The notes under the pieces were generated by a model, which did not search any database, was not told the origin of the DNA, and saw only the letters and a program-made list of their open reading frames with translations. 64,000 nt of DNA, taken from assembly GCA_013399855.1 (NCBI GenBank), contig VXAY01004287.1, positions 304,690 through 368,689 on the forward strand, in the 5' to 3' direction. The position numbers and the translations under genes are program-made. This DNA comes from Oxyruncus cristatus. Taxonomy: Eukaryota > Chordata > Aves > Passeriformes > Cotingidae. Positions 48,801 to 60,800 of the stretch are shown one piece after another (position 1 is the stretch's first letter; the number at the start of each line of letters is the position of its first letter).

Positions 48801-51800
48801 CATTCAACTCCGTAAAAAGCCATCACAGTACAGAAATAAGATTGGCATTATAACACAAAAAAAATACACATTGGTGAATTTCCAAAGATCAGGTATTTGA
48901 GGTCTCAAGACTAACTGCCCTCCATTAATAGTACACTGATACAATACAACTGTACTCCAGAAACTATGTCTGATTTCCAAATGTGGGTTTATTCGTGAGA
49001 AGGAGAAAACTATTTTGGTTTCAAATCCTTCTGTATAGGCCACAAATGAAGTCATGAAGTGCTGAGCAATGGTTTTACTGATTTAAAAAGAAGATAACAA
49101 ATCTTTCTAAGAATGACTTTCCAGATTCAGTATATATAGCACCTAAACTCAATGTTCCTAGCTTCTGAGGAATTGCAAAATCTCAAGTAATTCTAAGCCA
49201 CTGTTCAATGTCCTTTCCCTTCCTACTTCCAATCTACTGGAATATGTCCAAATTTATGTTTTTGGTTTTTTTTTTTTGAACTGAACCTTGACAAAGAACT
49301 CCATACTATATTCAAATGCCAAATAAACATGAAAACAAAATACAGTAAGTCTAATTTGTTCTCCAAGTTAGACTTACTACACTTGAGCACAACAGAATCA
49401 TCTTTAGGGAGCAAAGAGCGTCAATTTTCTCATACATGTTACACAGCTTTTTCAACAAACCTATCAAATACACGGGGTCTGCTCTAAACCAACACAGTTG
49501 CCGGCAAAAGCAAAAAACTTCTGTGCGTACAGACTTAATTGTTATGAGTGCAGAAGTTATTCCCAAAATGTGAAGTCACCCATGTTACATATCCTGTATG
49601 CTGATACTGCATAGTAGAGATGTTGAAATCAAATAAATATTATGCTCCTGTTGCTAAATTAGTTTTGCTCCAGCTCCACTTTCTGATTCATATAGCCTCT
49701 AAGATTTTATATTCTAAATTTAAGTCACTTACAGAAAATACTTAACTTCTGCTCCAATCTTTCATGTCCAAAACCTAATGTACTAATTTATTTCAAGGTC
49801 TATACAAGGAAGTCTTCTAACTTCCATGTGCTCTATAACCATCTCTATCTGCAAAATATTACCATTTGACCACGTTTAGTCAAATTGTAGTTTATATATT
49901 CTAATTCATGACTTATACTATACACTAATATAAAAATCAACCAAGATACTGCAGACAGAAAAAAAAGTGCGAAGACCCAAGTACCACACTCCAAATTTGC
50001 CTATTTTTCCAAATTCAAAGCAGGAGAAAGAATCTGGTGGGGTTTTGTCTCTTCTTCCTTACATAAGCACTATCTTCTATATATTAAGAGAGGAAATACA
50101 AAGTGCCTCCTTCATAAAACGCTTCCTGAATGAAGGTCATCTGTACATAAACACCCCCTCTGAGATCCAGAAAACAAGTGTTGCCTGTGTAGCCTTTTAT
50201 ATTGTCCTATTTATAGGGGCCAGGACCAGTTTATCACTATGTGGGTATAACCAAAGCTGTGTGTTCTACACCTTGTCATTTCTGATGGACTGTTGATAAT
50301 GGATCATTTGCAGCAGCTGCTCAGGGCACACCTGACACCTCAGGCTACAAGCTGGGTGTTAAAGAAACCCTGTGAGGGGGGTTTCTTTGGTCTTCACATC
50401 CTGGGGAAGCACTGGCACCTTCACACCCAGCCGGAGGGGTCATGGGCCATCCTGGACTGGCATAGTAGGCAGCTGCAACGACCTAGACCATCAAATGTCC
50501 CAAAAATATCCCCTGACTCACAATATTAAATTACTCATTGTGAAACCCCCTGCCCTGGGGGAGGTACTGGGCATTCCCACCTGAACCTAAGCATATATAA
50601 TCCTGGGGGTTTGGGACTTCTGGTACCAGAACTTCAACAAGACTGCAACTGCCACTCTCGACAAGACTGTGATCATTATTCAACAGAGCTGCGACCACCA
50701 TCTGGACCAACAGGTTTCCTTTCCTTTTGTTTTGCACCCAGGGGGCCCACGTGGTGCTCAGCACAGGGGCTAATGCACACTGCTCTGTTCTTGTCCAAGA
50801 GTGCAGGGTTATACATCGGTTTTTGTGGGTTAAAACCAGTTTTTCTCTGCATCATTCCATTTATTACAGTTACATTTTTAGTAAATTGTAACTCTGACTT
50901 GTAATCTCTCTTGAGTTGGGTTCATTTCTCCCACCGGTTTACTATTAAACCAGCACATGTACCTACAGAGAAAGTCAATGCTCCATAGCATGAAAAAAAG
51001 AGTCTTAACAAGCAGTTTAACTATGTATCTGTTTGGAAAATACTGAGATAAACACTGCAGAAACTGCAATAAATGCACTGAATTCTGACACGTCAGGTGA
51101 ATTAAAGAGAAATAATGGCAAAGCATACATAGATGGCATTCTTATCAACATGAGTGATAAAGAAAAGATGGGTTATGGTAATTAGAAAAAACCCTCTGGT
51201 TCTTAGAAAAGAGCAGAATGGCTGTTCAGAAACGAAGCTTCACTCAACTCCCTGCATTGTGTTATAATCCCATACAAATTAAATTGGAAAGAAAACATAT
51301 TAACATTCAATGTTTTCTGAAGGAAACACAGTGAAAAATTGATCTGTCCAAATCTGATTGTGACTCAGCTACAAGTAATTATTTAGAGAAGGGGAAGAAA
51401 AAGAAAAAAATAGAAACACCTAATAAATAAAACAGTAGAATCTTGGAGGGACAAAATAAAAAAAAACAACACATAAAATGAGATGCAAAAAGCAAGGAAT
51501 AAAAAAGACAGACCATATAACAGGTTAGGCGTTAGAGGAAGATAAGAATACACAGCTTTAAAAAGGAAGAGGACTATAGATTGTATCCATACTAATTTCC
51601 AGAATTCAAGAAAAGGCACCTGAGAACTATTTCTGGCCATCTAGGAAGCAGCACTGCTAAAGTAACAGCCAGCACTCCTGACTGCATCAAGAAAAACACA
51701 CTCCAAACAATACTGTTTTTCTGTAATGGAGCTACAGTTCCTAGGACATTGGAAGTAAAAAGATACATCATACATAATATGTAAAACAGTGTCAATTTTC

Positions 51801-54800
51801 ACACTTAGATATACAGAAACAGGCCTTCACTTTTTGTGTCTAAGCCCCTGTTTGACAACTGTACTGCACATATGGAACATCTCATCTACATGTAAGAGGG
51901 AAGTCTGGTAACAGCCATAACTTCTGACGCCCACGTTTGGGAAGACAGATTTGCAAGGACAGAATTTCTCTAAGTAAAAACATGTATCATCCCTGTCCAT
52001 ACTTAGAGGGCTGCCAAGAATAAGCCTGTCTGGTGACAAGAGAAGAATGCCTGATGAGTTGGCTTTCAAGATGTAAATCAGATTCTTTTTCTTGATCAAG
52101 CAAACAAGTTTTACATTCAACTTATATACCTAAAAAAGTAATTAGTGAGTGTGTAGCAATTACCACTACGAAAATAGCAAAAATAGTGTTTCTTGGTATT
52201 TTTTATGGGCTTGTCGATTTCTAATAATTTTTCTAATGATAACAAGCATTGTAATGACGGAAGTATCGTGTTAAATCTGCAAACAATACCAAGTTAGCAA
52301 GGCTGAAAGGATTTCATCCTATATGGATAAAATTCTTAATGGTCTGAACAAACTGACCAAATTATCTCAAGACAACATTTTATTAGGAAATGTAAGCTGC
52401 ACAATTAAGAGAATTGGAAAGTTGTGCATACCTGTTATTCAAAATAGCCTGTAGGTCATTCTCCTTTATGTGCTTTGGGAAAGGCATTAGAAGTACAATG
52501 CTGTCCTATCTCAGCTTCTATTCTGTACAATTAAGGTAATGCTTCCATTCACAGAAGCTTTGTATTTCAAGAGACTGTTAAGAAAAGGTTAGACAACTTC
52601 CAGGTATCATTTAGCTACAGCATGATCTACTCTGGACAAAGAATTTGTTTAATTTTTTTAAAAATACCTTTCTCTATTATTCTTCCTATAAGCAACAGTC
52701 ATTTAATGAAATAACAACAGAAGGAGAAGAGAGCATGGGGTAAAGAATAACACAGATATCCCGCCAAAGACCAGCTTCAAAAGATGTTTTGTAAGTGAAA
52801 GTGATAAAATCCTGTTATGTCCTGCTTCTATCCCAGGGCCAGCTGAAACTAATAAAAGAATACAGTGCCAAAAAATCCTTAAAGTGCAGCTTAAAAGAAC
52901 AAAGCAAAAAATCAGAAGAAAAACAAACCAACCCAACAGCCAAGAACAGCAGAAGGTAAATTCAGACAGCTCAGTACATACAACAGTTTCAGGGTGCACA
53001 ACACAAAAGAACTCCACAAATCCTTCAAAGAACCCATCTGACTAATATTGCTTGTTCCCTGCCACCCGGTTTATAACAAAGAGGCATACAGTGTTTTATA
53101 ACTGAAATATAAAGCCTTATACATCACTTTCACAGACCATAAATACAAACCAAGTTATGTCTGAGGGACAGGAGTCAGTCAGTCACTGCCTAAGCACTGG
53201 CAGGAAATCACTGTCAGCACAGTGTGCCCGTTCAAAGAACAGTCAAGTAAGAGTCTTTGACAGCCACGCTATTAACTGACATTCAAACTTGCTAAATGAA
53301 AGATGCAGGATTGTTTCTCTCAAACACGTAAGGTCTTAATGATACTAACTTTAAGGAACAGCATTTAAGAGATCTAAAATGCTAACCCCTGACAGGACGA
53401 CTGCAGATGACATACATCAGGGAGGGCACAGGATGTATGTTAACTTCCTTTTGGGGTGGACATACAGGGTTAATGTAACACATCAGGAAGATGAACTGAC
53501 TCTTCTGAGCTGCATAAAACCTGCCTGAAGCAAAATATGTAGATGGCTACAGGAAAAATCAATAACAACCATCTATAACACACGGCGCTTTAAAAATACT
53601 GATGTACATGAAAACTTCTGTTGAGTATAAGTACAAACAGGAACAAACCACTAAATTTCACTGTTGTTACTTCCACTAATTACACACATTTAAGAAAGCA
53701 AAAAGCTATTTCATTTAAAGTCACATAAACTGAAAGCTCTTGACTTTTAAGTTACACAGTCCCTCTGCAACAGTTTAAGTGTTAGATTTAGGAAGGATTC
53801 CTTTGCTGAAAACAAACATGGAGTAATTGGTACACATAAAAGTGAATACAATTAAGACACAGCAATCAAAATACTTTTACTTAATATAATGGAAGTTTCT
53901 CCTATATCTAACACTGCACAAGGTATCTTGCATAATCAAAAGGTAAGCAGAAGTCCCTTACACTGCCTCGCTTTGCCAGAGAATCACCGTAGTCTGCTGG
54001 CAAAGTCCGCTTGCTGGACTTTTTCTGCTCATGTTCAACTGCATCTTCAATTATAGGCTCAAGCCTCATCTGGACAAACACCAAAGATGTGGATCAATTT
54101 CTTTTCATTATACAGTGAGGAAAGATCTAAAAGCCTTTTAAAAACTTCTGAAATATTTAGAAAACTGCATAGAACTCACTGATGTTTAAATTAAGAGAAA
54201 ATGCAAAACCCTACTGAGGCTCTGGCCTTAAACTCAGTAATCTCTGAAAAAAACTTTGAAGCTCAAATTTGGTAATTAAATTCTAGAGTCCCCCCTCTTT
54301 TATTTTTTTGGTTTTGCTTTTTAGATGCAAGATTTTTAGATCTGTATCAAAAGTCTTGAGGGTTCAGTACAGTCAGTCAAACAGCATTCAATCTTAGTGT
54401 GGTTTTTTGCAAGTTTACCAAACAATAGCTTAAAATGTAATGTTGCTGCCCACTGGATGAATTTGTCAAATAAAAAGCTTATCTTTACGTAGAACAAATT
54501 CTTCCCCAACCCTTCCAAGACTGCAGCTAAGTAACGCGCTGTATCTATCTATTTTCTCCTCAGTCAGCAGATGCAATTTTATTTTGTTACCTCTGTAAGA
54601 ACTGTGGTGTCATATGAAGGCTGATACTTCTCTTTTTCATGTGCAGTTCGCTTTTCCATCTTTTCTCTGTCTGTTTTCTGTTTTCTGTCTGCTCCTTTGG
54701 GCTATAAATGAACAGTTACATAAACAAGAAGGCAAGTGGAAAACGGTTTTACAATTGAAATCTGATCTCAGAAGTCAAGCAGTAACATCAAGATGTTCTG

Positions 54801-57800
54801 CATCTTTATGAGAACTTCTGAGAGACTTAAGGATCTGTTTTCTGCTGTTACCTTAAAAACTTTGATTTGACAACTAGCTGAATGCAGATGATCTGTATAT
54901 TCTCCATTTTCAGTCTGTTTAAAAGTGTCAACCTGAATCCTAAAAGGAACTCCTTTCTCTCCTCCGTGTTTACGAGGGGTAAATTCAGTGCTGATACAAT
55001 GTACCTGAAAGGAAACAATGACCAAACAAAAACAACCCTCAGAAGCATTCCAGACACAAACTGCATTACATATTACCAACATCACATACATTTTCTTGCA
55101 ACAAATATTAGCAAGGCTATAAAGGTCACTGACTAGAAGGGTTTCTCATCTCATGCACCCTCATGTCAGGGTATTTTCAAGTACGCCCGACTCTATAATA
55201 AAGTCTGTAGGCCTTTAAATCAGTATGGAATTGTCTCAGGTGCTACATCAGTATGAAATCTGGATTTATAAGCTAGAAATACCCCCAAATGATATCTAAG
55301 GAAAAAAATCAGTGCAACAGAAGGAGTTATGATGAATCTCACTGGACAGTGCTCCCAATTTTTTTTTGCTTCCTTATGGAATTTTATGTCAGCCTTTAGA
55401 ATGAGTGAACCATATTTGCACAATATGCATCAGTCCCATTTTCAGTCTGTTACCACTTCCTTAGAAGTGCATAAACAAAAATATATTCAATAGTTTCTCT
55501 CATACTTCTTCAAGGAGGCTACATTTTAGTAATTATGTAACTCCTACTAAAAAACCGTATCTTTTATCATACTAGATCAAAGTTAATTTATTGACAATAG
55601 GGAATTTAACCTATTTTGACAGCCTCAGTAAGAAACACTGCTATCTCCAACTTTATACCTATACCTTTTTATAATAAAACCAGATCTGCGACAAAAGGTA
55701 AAAATTCCAATGCAAATCTGAACATTCCATATTAATAATATCCAAACAAAGAATATTCAGTTGCCCTGAATATTAAACACAGAAATAATAAAATTCCTAC
55801 TACAAGGAAGCCTATTGATATAGTAAGAAACATCTCTGAATGTCTGATTTAAACCCCTCATTTTGTAACACAATACTTTTAATTTTGTATCCTTAAACCA
55901 AGATTCTGCTTAAGCCCACCACCAGTCAAGTGAGCTTCTCACTTGAAAAAAGAAAGTAGTAATGAGAGTTATTGAGAGGGATATTAGTTAATTCTTATAC
56001 TTCTTATAACTAAATATTAACTAACTAACTAAATATGACAGCTTTCTTCAAAGAGCTTTTTGAAAACTTTTTATCTATTTTTCTATAAACCCAACGTAAA
56101 TTGAAAAGCCTTACTAGGGACCTTAATAGAACTATGAACTTGTGATTTTTTCACAAAGATGGTATTTAATGACCATCTCACAAGTAAGAAACCGAGATGT
56201 TTTGCAGTGCAAATATACTACTGGTTGTGACCTGAAAGGCACCAAACACAGACATCCAGTCAAATAAAGTTTCAAACCTGAATAAAAGCAGATGTACATT
56301 TTGTTGGATCCCATAAAAATTCAACTGCATTGAGCTGGCTGGGATTTGTCTTGATATCAATGACGCCAACAGACATTGGAATATCTATTAAAATAAGCAG
56401 CATAGAAATCAAAATAATCATATTGCAAGCAAACACTATAAATAAATTGTAAAAAAGGTTACTATCAGCATACAGAAGGTAAGGTGGAAAATTGTGGGCT
56501 TTGGTGGCTTGACATAAGCCCAGAAAGAGTTTTCTAGGATATGAAGAACTTGGTAGATTCAACATATAAAGTGTTCAAGGTTTTGGGTGTTTCTTGGTTC
56601 TCCTCCCCTGCTGCCACCCCAAGTTACGCATCAAAATGATCAAGTTATGCAAAGTACAGAAACCATGTTGGTGCCATTTTAACAATCTACCAGAGGAAGT
56701 TACTTCTGTCTGTGTTCACCTAATTACTGTAACATTTAGTAATCAAAATTAGAAAGATTATTAAATGTGTAAGGTTGCAGAGTTGCTATCTTACTTTTAT
56801 AGCACTTAAAAGTTTTAAAGGAATGTGACAGTGGTAAGAACATTTATCTTCAAAATACACACAACAAGAAAGCATAATCCAGAAAAAGTCGTCTGTCCTA
56901 TTTCACCAGCTCCAGCATAAATGTGAACATGATCACCCTAAATTTGGAAACTGAATTCCATACACTGGCAACCAACAGAAACAATTATACCTAAGTCAAG
57001 AAGTCTGTCCCCAGGGCGGTTCCACTTCCAACCTTCCAGCTGCTGGTGCTCTGTATATTGCAACCTTCTGTCATGGAACACAACTCTTATAATACTCTAA
57101 TAAAGAAGAAAATAAGCATCTGATGACCCAAAAGTTACTGCACATTTAGAAACAGCCTGAAGATAAAGCACTGTAACAGTTCAAAATAGCCATAGTGCCA
57201 ATAAATACATGTCTACAGAAAAAAATTTGGCAACCATCAGGATCCCAAAATATTCTGGAACACAGAAATAGAACCGAGCAGGAGGAGATATTTGAAAACG
57301 TGGTAAAAATTGCAAGAGAGAATTACATCTCATTGCATATTCTAAAGGTCACTATGAATTACATGCAGAGAACTGAGCAACACTGACAGCACAGTATCAA
57401 CGCTGTGTAGGCAACATCAAATTATTTTAGCAAGCAACACAAAAGACTTCATTTTTTATGAAAAGTGGTGAATATTACTGACCATTTTTTCAATGGGAAT
57501 TCTGTGAATTGCTGTAGTACATTTTAAGAAGTAAAGGAGGAAACTCCCTTCCTAGTATTTAAAAGCTTATTTACAATCTGTGATTTTAATTAATAAAAGA
57601 AGGGATAAAAAACCCTTCCAAACTTTCCAAACTACTCTATCTGAAATATTAATCTAAAACAACTACAACATGATTTAACTTTATTCAGATAGAAGCAATT
57701 ATTATCTAACAACACCTATTTTTGTGACCACAGACCACGTATGAATGCAGATACAAAGCAATTTGTTACATACAGAGGGGGGAAATACTGCACACATTAA

Positions 57801-60800
57801 TGGCTACCCAACAAATAGAACACAGACGTATTTGCATCAGTTTTTTTCATTATTCTACAATCTTCCTTGTATTAACAGCAGTCCACAAAAGTGTCCGCAA
57901 AACCCAAGAACTTTTAAATGGAGTGACTCTTCATTGCAATTCCTTGGTTTTATTTCAGAGATAACACACACAAACATACTACTCCTTTTGCACTGCAAAC
58001 TGGCAAGTTTGGAACTTGGAAATATCTGCAGCCACCTCCACCATTAGATGCTTTCTTTGGTAAAGTACTGGGATTCCAGTATTTAAGTGTCCACAAAATA
58101 ATTTCATTGATGTAGTGTTACAATACTTTGCTATGGTAAAACTTACTTTTTTAAACTTTTACACTGCTTTGTCCTATTCTACCTGCCAAATGACTCATCA
58201 CCCATACACAAACCTAGAAAATTAGAGCAGAGAGATACCCCAAGGCTACAAGGAAATAGCACCTAAGGGTGCAAATATTCCACATGCTTATTGCAGCAAG
58301 TCACTATGCCAGGTTGTAAAAAGTTTAATTACAGAACTCACAAATCCCAGTTTTATGCTCATGCTTAATACTTCCTGAAGTGGTCTCTGAACAACCATCC
58401 CACACACAAATAAAAACAAGGCACAGGACTATATAAGCAAGCCCAAGTTCACCAATTATACAGCCCAAAGTTGACAGGTAAAGATTCAGCCTCCCACAGG
58501 CACACTGTTCAAGTGCATTTATCAGCACCACTTTCAAAATGACTTAAAGTTATTTTTTCCCCTTCCTTCCTAATACCTGAATAAGATTTTTTAGATAATT
58601 TAATAAAATCTATCATGCTTGAAAGAAAAATTCAAACCCTTCCCCTTCATCAGTTCTTTTAATAATCTGCACCATGAATTGGGTAATTTTTTAGTCTGCC
58701 TCACTAGAGCACAAGGAGACAAATCTGCAACTGGGAAAAGGAGCTCAGCTGTGGAATAAACTGCTCAAAGGACAGCAAAATTAGAGAGATCTATTTTCCT
58801 GTGGGTATATCTCCAATATCCCACTGCTGCAAAAACCACAGGTTGGCTCCAGGTATTCCCTGTAACCCCTATAAAGAAACATGCTCACAACACCTCCACT
58901 TCCACCTAAATGATCTTCCAGCTTCCTCCCACCGCTCCTAATCACTTGAAACGGACAATGTAATGGCTCAGAAGATGCTGGATACAATCTACTATCAACT
59001 ATCTTAAGCTTTGCAGAAAATACTCAGGTCTTCAGTACACTCAACTATTATATGCACTGGGTATTTATATTCCCATGTTTTTATTTGTAAACATCACTGG
59101 TCCACACATTCTGAACAAAAATCCACAGAATACAGTCTCTGGTCTGTTAGGAACACTAGCTAGAGAACTTAAATTCACCTTCACCAGTTTTCCATTGATC
59201 TCTGGTATGTCTCCAGCTTTCCGATTATCTAGCATCCGTATCTCATAGGACTGACCTTCAAAGAGAAAAACAATTGTATCAGTAAAAGAGTCAGAGCACG
59301 AGGCTATTTTGTGTTTAATGCATTTAAACTAAAATTCACAAGTCACAAGAATACCAGTACTTGAAACTTGTGTTTGAGATCTTCACAGCAATGTGCTCTC
59401 ACAGCATTGGAACTAATGGGAAAAAATGAGCCTTTTCGGTCCTTTTAAAGCTACAGATACTTTCAAAGTTTAAGTATTTCATTTGGCATGATGTGGAAGT
59501 ACTTGTTTCTTTAATTTTTTATGAAAAAACAAACAAACAAAACCCCTCAAAACCCACCAACTTTTCAAAGCTGAATTCCTTTACTTCTTAAAAAAACTGA
59601 TGAAAGGCAACATACTGAGAACCATTAACCGGTCTTCCAAAACCAACTCTTGAAGAGTTTTTATACTCTTCCCACAACTTAAATACTATTCTCCCATGTT
59701 TAATTTTGTCCATGTACCTGCTGCCTTCGTATGATTTTTAGGCTTTGCATGATTTCAGAAATAAGCCTATAAAAGAGACAGCTACTGTTTATATCAAACT
59801 GGTATGGACACACCTATCTTTCCAGTGAACGTGGTAAACTGTTGTGTTTCAAAGGAGAGAAAGCTTGAAGTAATCTATTTGAACCACAGGCTCTTTTTTT
59901 TTTAACTTCTAATGTGAGGAGCACATAATCATCTGCAGTAATCACATTTCCTTAATTAAATTACAGGACAAAATAAATTTCAACATGTTCACCAAGATCA
60001 AATGCAGTAAATTCATCACCTTCTACACTGCCCTCTAAACTGCCTTCATGCTCCAATGTATACCACACTTAAAAGACATTTTGACTTGCCCTACAAGGAA
60101 ATACCCCTGAAAAACAGGCAAATGATTTCTTCACCTCCTTTCAGTGCTTCATAGACTAAAGTCACCTCCAACTGTGGACCATTTCAGGGTTGCGTTTTTT
60201 TTGCTGTAACACAATTAGTACATTTATGTACTACATCTGTGCATGTACAGGCTTTTTTTACCCCAGCAGCATGTGACCATTGATGACATAAATCCATATA
60301 AAAATTAGATAAACCTAGTGCAGCTGAACAAATAATAGATAATTTATCCTCCTATATTTAACAGGAAGAAACCTTTTTCCTGTCAGTGAGATTCATTTAA
60401 TTACCAGTGTTATTTTACTCACAGAGATATTCTAAGTCCAACTGTATTTACAGTCAGCACTTTTTAAATCCAGTACTATTAATAAACTTCTGCGAGTATT
60501 TCTCTGTTCTTTTTCATCATTTTCTTTGGGCGAGGCTGGTGAAGAAAAAAATTCTGATTGCTTCCTCACTAAGTGTGGCTAACCTTTTATAGGTACAAAG
60601 TAACAGTATTAAGACTGAAGATTTGGTAAAGGTCAAAATCAAGGAATACCTGACTTGAAAAATGTTAAGAATAGCTCGGGAGGTTTTCAAGACAAAGGAG
60701 CAGATAAACTCCATTCTGGAGTTTTGGACATGTAGCTGCTCTGGAAGTGTGAAAAACAGCACTTACTATGCTGCTTGTACTAGTGATGTACATGCACTTC

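Larger units (their letters stand above)
46250..53961 (-). other. UBP1: UBP1 7.7-kb intron after the cassette exon
   Basis: Largest UBP1 intron in the window. It contains a 17-base A run (47397-47413), a C10 run near 47,572, an old L3-like fragment (about 48,530-48,690) and the solo LTR (50,291-50,957). No additional coding exon recognised. Confidence 0.75.
54070..56990 (-). other. UBP1: UBP1 introns within the DNA-binding-domain region
   Basis: Introns 54070-54590, 54702-54851, 55005-56277 and 56385-56990. AT-rich; no transposon, RNA gene or further exon recognised. Confidence 0.7.

Noticed and set aside
50141..50150. TGTAC at 50142-50146 as the left target-site duplication of the LTR
   Set aside because: It matches the right flank exactly, but the next bases (ataaac) do not give a TG start. 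The TGGAC flank at 50286-50290 is followed directly by TGTTGATAATGG, which fits an LTR start.
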